Shown here one piece after another: positions 1-7,044 of a stretch of DNA of 20,778 nt. Both the position numbers and the translations under genes were made by a program. The stretch's first letter is position 1; each line of letters starts with the position of its first letter. The notes below the pieces were generated by a model. It made no database searches. It had not been told where the DNA came from and worked only from the letters and a program-made list of their open reading frames with translations. The stretch is from Cyanobacteria bacterium UBA11370 (GTDB lineage Bacteria; Cyanobacteriota; Cyanobacteriia; Cyanobacteriales; Coleofasciculaceae): assembly GCA_003486645.1 (NCBI GenBank), contig DNGI01000082.1:1-20778 (forward strand). The letters run 5' to 3'.

Positions 1-17
1 TATCCAGCTATTCCACC

Positions 18-66
18 AACAACTAACAACTAACAACCAACAACCAACAACTAACAACCAACAACT
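18..66. repeat. Heptanucleotide tandem array (STRR type), AACAACY x7
   Basis: Seven head-to-tail heptamers AACAACT or AACAACC without interruption, ending a few bases from the stop codon of the SIMPL gene. Arrays of 7-bp units are a known feature of filamentous cyanobacterial genomes. The same motif in the opposite orientation (RGTTGTT) forms the array at 14293-14362, so both belong to one dispersed repeat family. Confidence 0.9.
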
Positions 67-69
67 AAC

Positions 70-816
70 TCAGTAACTGATTTGGAGTGTTACTGATGCC
101 TGCACCTCTTGGTCACCACCAATAATTGGTGTAACAGAGTTGGCTACATTCAAATTCCCACCACCCCTCTGATCGAACAGTGGCATTGGTGGGGGTGGGG
201 TAGCCCCATTAATTTGAATGTTGACAATATCTTTGCGGCTGAGATTCAGGGTACTTAGAACAACATCTGCTTGTTGTTGAGCATCCTGAGTCGCTTCTCG
301 TAGGGCTTCTTTTTGAGCCGTTGCGATCGCACTCTCACCAGCGGTAAAACTGATATAGTCAATCCGTGTAGCCCCTGCTTGAACGGCATCATCTAAGAGT
401 GTACCTGCTTGACCATTGGGAACTCGAAAACTTACGGTATTAGTGGCAGAGTAACCTCTCAGACGTTGTACATTATCGTCGTAGCTATAAACGGGGTTGA
501 GCTGGATATTAGTCGTTTGTAATTGCTGGACATTGCGCGATCGCAGTAATTCTACAACCGCAGCCGAGCGACGTGCAACTTCTTGCTGAACTTCTGCTGC
601 CGTTTCTCCCTGAACCTCAACCCCTAACTGCACCTGCGTTGTGGTTGTCGGAATGCGTTCAATCCCTTGCCCCGTAACGGTTAAAGTTCGTAACAGACGT
701 TCTTGAGCGATCGCTGGATTCATCCACCCCAAAGCCAACAAACCGACAATTAATACAACCGCCTGTAACCCCTGATCCCCTAGGGAACCGTAGCGAGATA
801 GAAATGTTTGAGTCAT
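70..816 (-). CDS. SIMPL (DUF541) domain secreted protein
   Basis: A 248-residue protein with a basic/polar start, a hydrophobic stretch at about residues 17-34, and a likely signal peptidase site after an AIA motif near residue 37, so it is probably exported to the periplasm or beyond. The mature part begins with TLTVTGQG and continues with the pattern of the SIMPL/DUF541 family (LGVEVQGETAAEVQ, a long helix, then the NIQLNPVYSYDD strand), and ends in a beta strand, EVQASVTLQISY. Family members are periplasmic or outer-membrane proteins of poorly defined role; some are linked to oxidative stress or outer-membrane integrity. The length is normal for the family. A GAGGAG sits about 12 bases before the ATG, which supports this start. 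It is not in an obvious operon within the window. The family call is firm; the function is unknown. Confidence 0.88.
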   Translation of the reverse strand: MTQTFLSRYGSLGDQGLQAVVLIVGLLALGWMNPAIAQERLLRTLTVTGQGIERIPTTTTQVQLGVEVQGETAAEVQQEVARRSAAVVELLRSRNVQQLQTTNIQLNPVYSYDDNVQRLRGYSATNTVSFRVPNGQAGTLLDDAVQAGATRIDYISFTAGESAIATAQKEALREATQDAQQQADVVLSTLNLSRKDIVNIQINGATPPPPMPLFDQRGGGNLNVANSVTPIIGGDQEVQASVTLQISY

Positions 817-1234
817 CTGAATCGATTCTCCTCACTTGACAAACATACAACTTTATACATTAAATCTCTTCGTCTTTTTACTCTGACACGGTAGGGAGTT
901 GGTTGTTTGAGCGGTTACAGTTTTAGCAACCGTGGGAGAGAGGGGGAGAGGGAGAGATGGGGAGATGGGGAGATGGGGAGATGGGGAGATGGGGAGATGG
1001 GGAGATGGGGAGAATTTTTTAATACTAATTTAAAAAAGAAATCTTGCAGATGAGATACTCAAACTCTGATAGAGTGAGTTTTACAAAATCTGGTATCCAA
1101 AATCTAATTGCGATAGGGTACGCCAATGCCTGCTTTCGGCATCGCAGGTTACATAGCACCATAACAGCCTTCTTAAATAGTTTCAGTACAATTATGGTTA
1201 ACACCATTCATTGAGTTAACATTGGCGATCAGCC
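817..1234. other. Intergenic region, no gene recognised
   Basis: About 420 bases between two divergently oriented genes. It holds the leader of the SIMPL gene, the 8-bp tandem repeat at 955-1010, and an AT-rich remainder. An open frame on the minus strand (about 1025-1207) has no recognisable protein pattern and no ribosome site, so I do not call it a gene. Confidence 0.6.
955..1010. repeat. 8-bp tandem repeat AGATGGGG x7
   Basis: Seven perfect copies of AGATGGGG, preceded by a degenerate GAGAGGG stretch, giving one purely purine-rich strand apart from a single T per unit. Such purine tracts are slippage-prone. No coding frame crosses it. Confidence 0.9.
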
Positions 1235-1639
1235 ATGATCATGAGCAGAGCCAGGATTCTCGACCCATCGATTCTCAAGACGATTTGTAAATTCATTCAA
1301 GCACCACTCAAAATTGAATATCCCGTGCGAGTGAACAATTGGCTCAAAGGCACTTTTGATTATTTTATTCCTGCCCAACAAAAATTATTAGTAATTGAGG
1401 CGAAAAATGCCGATTTAGCTAGAGGTTTTACTCAGTTGGCGGTAGAATTGATTGCCCTTGATCAATGGACTGATTCCAAAGTTCCAATGCTCTATGGCAC
1501 CGTCACAACAGGAGATACTTGGAAATTTGGTATTTTTGAGCGTCAAGAAAAAATAGTTCACAAAGATATGAACACCTACGCTGTTCCTAGCGATCTGGAG
1601 TTAGTTCTTTCTGCTCTGTTTGGTATAAGTTTGAGTTAG
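1235..1639 (+). CDS. Small PD-(D/E)XK nuclease-like protein
   Basis: A 134-residue protein with the core layout of a PD-(D/E)XK nuclease fold: a helical N-terminus, then FDYFIP carrying D42, then the strand LLVIEAK with E55 and K57, then a following helix with Q67 (FTQLAVEL). This D...ExK...Q series is the usual active-site pattern. The C-terminal half (VPMLYGTVTTGDTWKFGIFE) resembles the end of type I restriction HsdR-N-like domains found as stand-alone cyanobacterial proteins. No DNA-binding or methylase partner is adjacent. A second ATG lies two codons inside, and no clear Shine-Dalgarno sequence precedes either, so the start is uncertain by two residues. The substrate is unknown; nuclease activity is inferred from the motif only. 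Confidence 0.7.
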   Translation: MIMSRARILDPSILKTICKFIQAPLKIEYPVRVNNWLKGTFDYFIPAQQKLLVIEAKNADLARGFTQLAVELIALDQWTDSKVPMLYGTVTTGDTWKFGIFERQEKIVHKDMNTYAVPSDLELVLSALFGISLS

Positions 1640-1733
1640 GTGGAGATTTGCCTAGTTTTGGCAGAGCGATCGCTAGTTGGATATTGAGTTATCAGTACGA
1701 TTACAATTAAAACAATAGATTTTCGGGAAACCT

Positions 1734-2558
1734 ATGACTGCAACTTGGCTTGCCCCACCGGATGAAATAATTCACCTGTCGGGGATTAGCTGGCAGACTT
1801 ATGAAACGCTGCTGCGAGAACTGAGCGATCGCCGCCTCCGCCTCACCTATAATCGTGGCAATCTAGAAATCATGGCTCCCTCTCCAGAACACGAACGATT
1901 CAAGAAAGTAACTGGACGTTTTGTTGAGACAATTGCTGAAGAACTGGATATTCGGATAGAACCTCTGGGATCGACGACGTTCAAATACCCTGAGTTAAGC
2001 GGTGCAGAGCCAGATGAATGTTTCTATTTCCGCAATATTGATCGAGTTCGAGGGAAGAAGCGACTAGATCTCAATGAAGATCCTGCACCCGATTTAGTGA
2101 TTGAAATTGATGTTACGAGGAGTTCCCCAAATCGCCTCCGGGTTTATGCAGATTTAGGCGTAGCGGAGATTTGGATTTATAACGGGGTATCTTTGGTTAT
2201 CAAACAACTGCAAAATAGTAGCTACATTACCTCGCAAACCAGTCAATTTTTTCCTAATTTACCCATTCCAGAGATTCCTAGATTTTTACAACAAGCTGAA
2301 ACAATAGATTATCTGGAGTTGGTGAGAACATTTCGGAGTTGGGTGAGAAGTCAAATTTCGGGAAAATCATTGATATTTTCAGACAAACAATATTGCTGCA
2401 CTAGCTATTTTTCAAGTATTTACTCAAAAACTCTAGCTGATTTACCATTTCTTCTGCTGTTTTACGGACAGTTAATTCCAAGATGGCTCGAACTTGCTCA
2501 CCAACAGAATAGTCTTGTGAAAGTAGCGCAATCCCAGCGTGAGATTCTTCTCTGGTAA
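1734..2558 (+). CDS. Uma2 family (DUF820) endonuclease, with aberrant C-terminal extension
   Basis: Residues 1 to about 208 match Uma2/DUF820, a PD-(D/E)XK family greatly expanded in cyanobacteria: GNLEIMAPSPEHE near 43-54, the EPDECFYF segment with D94, and APDLVIEIDVTRSS with D120, E124 and D126. Family proteins usually end soon after a motif like FRSWVRSQ, found here at residues 200-207. This frame continues for about 66 more residues with no Uma2 character, and from residue 223 on it simply reads the opposite strand of the convergent DUF5615 gene. The most economical explanation is a lost stop codon or a small frameshift near 2360. The core with its active-site residues looks intact, so the protein may still function with a spurious tail. 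Many family members are of mobile-element or unknown origin; the biological role is not established. Confidence 0.82.
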   Translation: MTATWLAPPDEIIHLSGISWQTYETLLRELSDRRLRLTYNRGNLEIMAPSPEHERFKKVTGRFVETIAEELDIRIEPLGSTTFKYPELSGAEPDECFYFRNIDRVRGKKRLDLNEDPAPDLVIEIDVTRSSPNRLRVYADLGVAEIWIYNGVSLVIKQLQNSSYITSQTSQFFPNLPIPEIPRFLQQAETIDYLELVRTFRSWVRSQISGKSLIFSDKQYCCTSYFSSIYSKTLADLPFLLLFYGQLIPRWLELAHQQNSLVKVAQSQREILLW

Positions 2559-2769
2559 CGAACTCGATATGTAACTGGCAAAAGTCGCCGATATTGTGAC
2601 TGTACAAAACTCGGTTTTGAGTGGCAGCCAGCCGAAGTTGCTCTTCGTCTATTAACCCTTCGGTTTGAGTCTCGTTGACGGTAATTACATCAACTTGACG
2701 CGCTCGTAATGCCCGAAGTAGAGATTGATCTTGTGAATCTTCATCCAGATAAAGCCGAATTTCACTCAT
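2401..2769 (-). CDS. DUF5615 PIN-like protein, probable toxin partner
   Basis: A 122-residue protein starting with a strand and acidic cluster, IRLYLDEDSQDQ, then RALRARQVDVITVNET, and later RVLYSHNIGDF, the layout of DUF5615 (Mut7-C-like/PIN-like) proteins in which acidic residues of the LDED and GDF segments would form the metal site. It is encoded with a DUF433 protein: the two frames overlap by four bases (ATGA), indicating translational coupling and one transcript. DUF433/DUF5615 pairs are common in cyanobacteria and are regarded as toxin-antitoxin modules, with DUF5615 the putative RNase toxin. The last 158 bases are overlapped from the opposite strand by the extended Uma2 frame. Toxicity is inferred from the pairing, not visible in the sequence. 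Confidence 0.82.
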   Translation of the reverse strand: MSEIRLYLDEDSQDQSLLRALRARQVDVITVNETQTEGLIDEEQLRLAATQNRVLYSHNIGDFCQLHIEFVTREESHAGIALLSQDYSVGEQVRAILELTVRKTAEEMVNQLEFLSKYLKNS

Positions 2770-3068
2770 GGGTTTTCACCCGAATTGCTGTACAAAGCCT
2801 CCAGACGTTTAGCTTCTAATGCTTGATGGAGCAAATCGGCTTCAATTTCTGCGGTGTTGGCGTGGTAATAAGTGAGCGCCGCGTAGACTTCGGCAAGAGT
2901 GAGGTGTCCGATGCGAGAGGCAATTTCTTCAGCGTTGAGTCCTCGCTTGTACCATGTAACAATTCGCCGAACCGTTACCCCTTTACCGACGATATGAGGA
3001 CATCCGCCGTGCAATCCAGGGGTGCGTGCGATCAACGTACCAATGTCGATCGAGATGGTTGTTGTCAT
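2766..3068 (-). CDS. DUF433 domain protein, probable antitoxin partner
   Basis: A 100-residue protein with the DUF433 signature: PGLHGGCPHIVGKGVTVRRI followed by a helix-turn-helix-like segment, WYKRGLNAEEIASRIGHLTLAEVYAALTYYHAN. DUF433 proteins are small winged or plain HTH proteins usually encoded directly upstream of a DUF5615 gene, as here, and are thought to act as antitoxin and autorepressor. The stop codon overlaps the downstream start by four bases. No good Shine-Dalgarno sequence precedes the ATG. A TATAAG hexamer lies about 40 bases upstream on the minus strand and could be a -10 box, but no convincing -35 accompanies it. Confidence 0.85.
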   Translation of the reverse strand: MTTTISIDIGTLIARTPGLHGGCPHIVGKGVTVRRIVTWYKRGLNAEEIASRIGHLTLAEVYAALTYYHANTAEIEADLLHQALEAKRLEALYSNSGENP

Positions 3069-3264
3069 ACGCCATTTGATTGTGAAAAGACTAATGCCTT
3101 CTTATAGGATAGCGCTGATATCCTAGCTGAATTCGGAGTTACCCTCAAAAATACCTCACTCGAATTTCACCCAATACCTATTTACGGCTGTCAGGTGAGC
3201 TGAAACAGCAGTACCCTCAAGGGTACTATTCAAACGTATTGACATATCTCATCTTAAAGAATAA

Positions 3265-3318
3265 GCGCGATCTGCTTGCAGCAGCGCTTCGCTATCGCAT
3301 CTATAAAAGATTGCAGGA
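3265..3318. repeat. Dispersed repeat, copy 1
   Basis: Starts with a 24-bp block (3265-3288) repeated identically at 3937-3960, containing the dyad CTGCTTGCAGCAG, then CGCTATCGCAT, then a weaker match through GATTGCAG. A partial third copy, CTTGCTTGCAGCAG, follows at about 3320-3333. The outer GCGAT/ATCGC ends are complementary, so the unit can fold. It resembles the small GC-rich dispersed repeats common in cyanobacterial intergenic DNA. Confidence 0.75.
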
Positions 3319-3488
3319 CTTGCTTGCAGCAGTTAGGAGAAAAAACTCCGGGATAAAATCGCTCTGTAAAAATCGGGGTTCACGGAGGTTTAAGTCGCGC
3401 CGAGATGTTAATTCCATTTCTTGCTTATCGGTTTTTAAATAATAGAAGGGACTAGGGGAAAAGGTATTTTCATTAAACAGGTAAATAA

Positions 3489-3590
3489 CGCGCTATTGTG
3501 CTTTTGTTGTGTGGCGGCGACAAGAGCAGCCAAACACAGGATATAGAAGCGGCGAAAGCTTATTGGAAGGAGCATTTAAGTCATGCGTAA
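3489..3590 (+). pseudogene. C-terminal remnant of a RelE/ParE (HigB-like) toxin gene
   Basis: This frame encodes 33 residues, beginning RAIVLLLCGGDKSSQTQDIE and ending AKAYWKEHLSHA. The LLLCGGDKSSQ..DIE..KAYW motif is the characteristic end of RelE/ParE-type killer proteins of the HigB/COG3657 group. An in-frame TAA at 3486 blocks it directly upstream. In another frame, just before, IFIKQ (about 3461-3475) resembles the preceding YRIYFIKQ strand of the family, which points to a frameshift near 3490. No intact N-terminal half was found between 3110 and 3460, where repeat sequence now lies. The stop overlaps the start of the antitoxin gene by eight bases, the usual toxin-antitoxin arrangement in this family. 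The toxin is therefore almost certainly dead. Confidence 0.8.
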
Positions 3591-3909
3591 ATACAGAAAA
3601 TTTGACCAAGTTGAAGAAGAATACTACCGCGAACATCCAGAGGAAATTGACAGTTTTCTAACTGTTACCTTTGAGGAATATGCAAAGGATAATGATACAG
3701 GTGCCCTATTGTCTGCATTGCGTATGATTAGCCGTGTCAAAGAAGTTACAACAACAGTAGAAGCAGCAGGCATGAGCCAGAAAGAACTACAAAAAGCATT
3801 GTCAGAGCAGGAAAACCCACTATTTGAGAATGTCAACGCAATTTTACATGCTATGGGCTATCAGCTTGTTCCACAAGCTTTGGCAATGGATGTCAGAGAC
3901 TATTCGTGA
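3583..3909 (+). CDS. HigA-like addiction-module antitoxin (HTH), orphaned
   Basis: A 108-residue protein. The region LLSALRMISRVKEVTTTVEAAGMSQKELQKALSEQENPLFENVNAILHAMGYQLV matches in pattern the HTH antidote proteins of the HigA/COG3636 group, where the helix-turn-helix recognises its own operator; the pieces most diagnostic are GMSQKELQKAL and the NPLFENVNAILHAMGYQL end. A strong AAGGAG lies about 12 bases before the ATG. The partner toxin reading frame just upstream is broken, so this appears to be an orphan antitoxin that outlived its toxin. It might still repress its own promoter or neutralise a related toxin encoded elsewhere; that is inference. Confidence 0.82.
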   Translation: MRKYRKFDQVEEEYYREHPEEIDSFLTVTFEEYAKDNDTGALLSALRMISRVKEVTTTVEAAGMSQKELQKALSEQENPLFENVNAILHAMGYQLVPQALAMDVRDYS

Positions 3910-3936
3910 TGAGTATATCGACAAGAGACGACAATT

Positions 3937-4010
3937 GCGCGATCTGCTTGCAGCAGCGCTAGGCTAACGCCTCGCTTCGCTAACGCTATCGCATATATCA
4001 ATGATTGCAG
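3937..4010. repeat. Dispersed repeat, copy 2 (expanded)
   Basis: Shares the first 24 bases with 3265-3288 exactly, then carries an extra segment of about 23 bases rich in GCTAACGC/CTCGCTTCGC, then rejoins the first copy at CGCTATCGCAT and continues to GATTGCAG. The two copies flank the decayed toxin-antitoxin locus in the same orientation. Confidence 0.75.
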
Positions 4011-4050
4011 AATCGATTGGTTCACTCAATTAGCAAAGGATGGTTGAAAA

Positions 4051-6852
4051 ATGGACAATAATACTGCAAACGACGGAAACACACCTAAAGCCCTTGAACC
4101 GATTCAACGAGCAACAGTAGAGGAAATCCTGGAACTCTATCCAGATCATCCTCAAGCTTCTGCCATGTTGTTCATTCACCGCGCAAATGTCTCTGATTGC
4201 CATGAACAAGATGCAATTTCTCGGCAAATGATGAAACTGGCTGATTACTATCGAGATCGTCCTCTTCCTCTCGCTCTGCTACAGGATCGGGTTGAAAATG
4301 ATGTATATATTGGAATCAGCGAGGCAGCAGTTGAAGCAATTGGTAAGTATTATCACGACGATCCTCAAACTTATTCCTGGCTGTGCGATCGCGCTCAAAA
4401 TTCTGAAGATGGCTATGTTCGGCTTGCCGCAGTTGAGGCAATTGGTAAGTATTATCAGGATAATCCCCAAACCTATTCCTGGCTTTGCGATCGCGCTCTA
4501 AATTCTGAAGATGGCAAGGTTCGGCAAGCCGCAGTTGTGGCAATTGGTAAGTATTATCAGGATAATCCCCAAACCTATACCTGGCTGTGCGATCGCGTTC
4601 AAAATTCTGAAGATGGCAAGGTTCGATTTGCCTCAGTTTATACGTTAGGCGACTACTACCAGAATGAACCTCAAACGCTAGCCTTGTTACGCGATCGCCA
4701 TCAGAATGATGATAATCCTACGATTCAAAAAGAAGCACTGGAGCAAATTATCAAACATTATCCAGACGATCCGCAAACCTTACCGTTGTTACAGCGCTAC
4801 GCGCAAAGTGATAAGACATCTCCTAACAAGATGCTAGAAGCCTCGATCTATCTGGACAAAAAGCTAATTTTGCCATCTCCTAACAAGATGCTAGAAACCT
4901 CGATCTATCTGGACAAAAAGCTAATTTTGCCAGAGGTCTATAGAGGACGTTTGACAACGATCGCTGTGAACGCACTTGCCGAACATTACACAGACGATCC
5001 GCAAACTTTCCCATTGCTACTCCATAAGCTCCAAGATCCTAGCTCCGATCTAGCAATCCAAGCAATAGGACTCCTTGCCAAATACTGTCGAGACAATTCC
5101 CAAACCCTACCGGTCTTACAGAACTTTATCCAATCTCTGATTCAAAGCAACGATCGGTCTCTGAAAGAGCAGGCGGTAGAAGCAATGGTAGCATCAATTG
5201 AATATTATCGGGACGATCCGCAAATTTTACCCTTGTGGTTGGAGATCGTCCAAGCATATCAGGATGCTGATATTAGTAGTTATAAATTGGAGAAAGCTGT
5301 GAATCTGCTTGTTCAAAACTACCGCGAGCATCCGCAAACCTTGGCTGTGTTACATCATCTTCTTAAACAAGAACGAGAGGTTTGCAAAGAGAAATTCATA
5401 GCACTCCTAGCTGAACATTATCGGAACGAACCACAAACTTTGCCATTTCTACTCGACATTGCTCAGAATGATGATGGCATTAATCAAACACGCGCCCTAC
5501 AATGGATGGCTCATTTCACAGACAATCCTGAAGCTCTGCCATTGCTACGCCAATGTATCGATCGATATGTTCAAAATCAGCAAAGTTTTTCCTATTACTG
5601 GGTTATGGATACGATTGGTGAATGCTATGCAGAGGATTTGCAACTCTTCTCTTGGCTGAAGGATTTAATTGATAATGCTCAAACCCCCAATGCATTACGG
5701 AATGCATCCGTAGGAGTGCTTAGCGAACATTTTTTGGGTAACTCTGAAGCTATTGAATTATTGAACTATATCGCTGCCCATGAACCTGATGAAAAAATAC
5801 GATTGACCGCATTCCGTGGAATTGCCAAACACGCCGAGCAAACAAAGAAAGAACACCCCGATGAGTCAGAAACTTTTCCAGAGATCTCAATTGAAATTCC
5901 AGAAATTCCTACTGAATGCGACAGTGACTATACCAGGTTATGTGAACTGCTGAAGGCTCAACTCTGGAGACAAGCTGCAAGCGTCACCTATGCTCTGATT
6001 CGGGAAAAGCTGGGACGAAAAATAGGTAGTGTCATCCGTTTGGAAGAAGTGTTAACGCTTTCCTCTGAAGTCCTGCAAACGATCGATCAATTGTGGACAA
6101 GCACCAGTTGCGGACACTTTGGTTTCAGCATCCAACGAGAAATTTATCTCCAGTGCGGCGGCACACTCGACGGCAAATACCCAGGCGATGAAGTTTGGCA
6201 GGCGTTTTGTCAGCGCGTTGGTTGGATTGTTGCTGGCTTTTTAGGCAACTCTGAAGACATTAAATGTCATCTCAGTGCCCCAGCAGGACACTTACCGCTC
6301 TGGGCAAAACTGGGGGAGTATGGGGATTGTCGGTATGAATATATCTTCTCTGACCGGAAACCTCCTGAAATCGATTACACCAAATTACGCAATCTCCTGG
6401 CAGCAGGGCAATGGAAAGAAGCAGATTATGAAACCTACTTGCTCATGTTGCAAATAGTAGGTGGAGAACCGAGAGAGACAATTCCGGATGAAGAACTGCG
6501 CTGTTTTCCCTGCATTGAACTCCAGACGATCGACCAGCTTTGGATTAATGCCAGTCAAGGACGGTTTGGTTTCAGCGTTCAAAAGGATATTTATGTCCAG
6601 AGTGGTGGCGTGCTTGACAGTCAGATTGCTCCTTTTGACGTTCAACAGGAGTTTGACAGTCAGGTCGGTTGGCGCGTTGATGGAAGCAACATTTGGTTTG
6701 AGGATTTAACGTTTAGTATGGAAGCTCCTCTAGGACATCTGCCCACCCCTGGTTGGCGCACGTATTATCCCAAGATTGTTGGGGCTATCACGATTATACG
6801 TAGCTTGTATGATTGTATTTTTTCACGCCTAGAAGCTTGCAAAACTTCATAG
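4051..6852 (+). CDS. HEAT-repeat protein with two C-terminal GUN4 domains
   Basis: A 933-residue soluble protein. Residues about 25-610 are an alpha-helical repeat array in which each unit contains a YYxDxPQT-like motif followed by a leucine-rich helix. The first units are strict 34-residue repeats (identical spacing of 102 bases at GGTAAGTATTATCA, 4344, 4446 and 4548), and about 14 such motifs can be counted overall. Two GUN4 domains follow. The first (about 624-772) begins DYTRLCELLKAQLWRQA and contains TIDQLWTSTSCGHFGFSIQ and GHLPLW; the second (about 773-933) begins DYTKLRNLLAAGQWKEAD and contains RFGFSVQKDIY and VGWRVDG, ending FSRLEACK. GUN4 binds Mg-porphyrin/protoporphyrin and stimulates Mg-chelatase in phototrophs, but in cyanobacteria it also occurs as an accessory domain on signalling proteins. 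Here the HEAT array suggests a scaffold or sensor. The housekeeping gun4 is much shorter, so this is not it. Confidence 0.88.
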   Translation: MDNNTANDGNTPKALEPIQRATVEEILELYPDHPQASAMLFIHRANVSDCHEQDAISRQMMKLADYYRDRPLPLALLQDRVENDVYIGISEAAVEAIGKYYHDDPQTYSWLCDRAQNSEDGYVRLAAVEAIGKYYQDNPQTYSWLCDRALNSEDGKVRQAAVVAIGKYYQDNPQTYTWLCDRVQNSEDGKVRFASVYTLGDYYQNEPQTLALLRDRHQNDDNPTIQKEALEQIIKHYPDDPQTLPLLQRYAQSDKTSPNKMLEASIYLDKKLILPSPNKMLETSIYLDKKLILPEVYRGRLTTIAVNALAEHYTDDPQTFPLLLHKLQDPSSDLAIQAIGLLAKYCRDNSQTLPVLQNFIQSLIQSNDRSLKEQAVEAMVASIEYYRDDPQILPLWLEIVQAYQDADISSYKLEKAVNLLVQNYREHPQTLAVLHHLLKQEREVCKEKFIALLAEHYRNEPQTLPFLLDIAQNDDGINQTRALQWMAHFTDNPEALPLLRQCIDRYVQNQQSFSYYWVMDTIGECYAEDLQLFSWLKDLIDNAQTPNALRNASVGVLSEHFLGNSEAIELLNYIAAHEPDEKIRLTAFRGIAKHAEQTKKEHPDESETFPEISIEIPEIPTECDSDYTRLCELLKAQLWRQAASVTYALIREKLGRKIGSVIRLEEVLTLSSEVLQTIDQLWTSTSCGHFGFSIQREIYLQCGGTLDGKYPGDEVWQAFCQRVGWIVAGFLGNSEDIKCHLSAPAGHLPLWAKLGEYGDCRYEYIFSDRKPPEIDYTKLRNLLAAGQWKEADYETYLLMLQIVGGEPRETIPDEELRCFPCIELQTIDQLWINASQGRFGFSVQKDIYVQSGGVLDSQIAPFDVQQEFDSQVGWRVDGSNIWFEDLTFSMEAPLGHLPTPGWRTYYPKIVGAITIIRSLYDCIFSRLEACKTS
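4817..4930 (+). repeat. 57-bp in-frame tandem duplication inside the HEAT protein gene
   Basis: Two adjacent 57-bp copies (4817-4873 and 4874-4930) differing at one position, which changes alanine to threonine (KMLEASIYLD against KMLETSIYLD). The duplication adds 19 residues and keeps the frame. The near identity implies a recent event. Confidence 0.95.
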
Positions 6853-6887
6853 TTGCTCTCACGAGGGTGGAGATATTGGGTGAAATT

Positions 6888-6916
6888 CGCTGTTTGCTCT
6901 TTTTAAGCAAACAGCG
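6888..6916 (+). terminator. Candidate hairpin terminator after the HEAT/GUN4 gene
   Basis: A perfect 11-bp stem, CGCTGTTTGCT paired with AGCAAACAGCG, with a seven-base loop, begins about 36 bases after the stop codon. There is no T-run after the stem, so it is not a classical rho-independent terminator; it may instead stabilise the transcript end or be a repeat. Confidence 0.45.
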
Positions 6917-7044
6917 ATCGCGCGTTGGGTGTTGAGGGATGAAAGAGGCGCGATCGCTCTGTATAGGGCTTAAAATATAATTTTCGAGTCGGCAGATTCC
7001 TTTAACAGTTGAGTTGAATCAAATGGAGCAAAAGGGCAGAATTA

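Noticed and set aside
2823..3107. Open frame of 94 codons on the plus strand
   Set aside because: It lies antisense to the clearly recognised DUF433 gene and has no protein-like pattern.
3239..3442. Open frame of 67 codons on the plus strand
   Set aside because: It translates a dispersed repeat and has no ribosome site or family pattern; part may be debris of the lost toxin gene, but I could not align it convincingly.
4051..6852. Housekeeping gun4 gene
   Set aside because: The protein is several times longer than the chlorophyll-pathway GUN4, with two divergent GUN4 domains behind a HEAT array, so it is an accessory paralogue.
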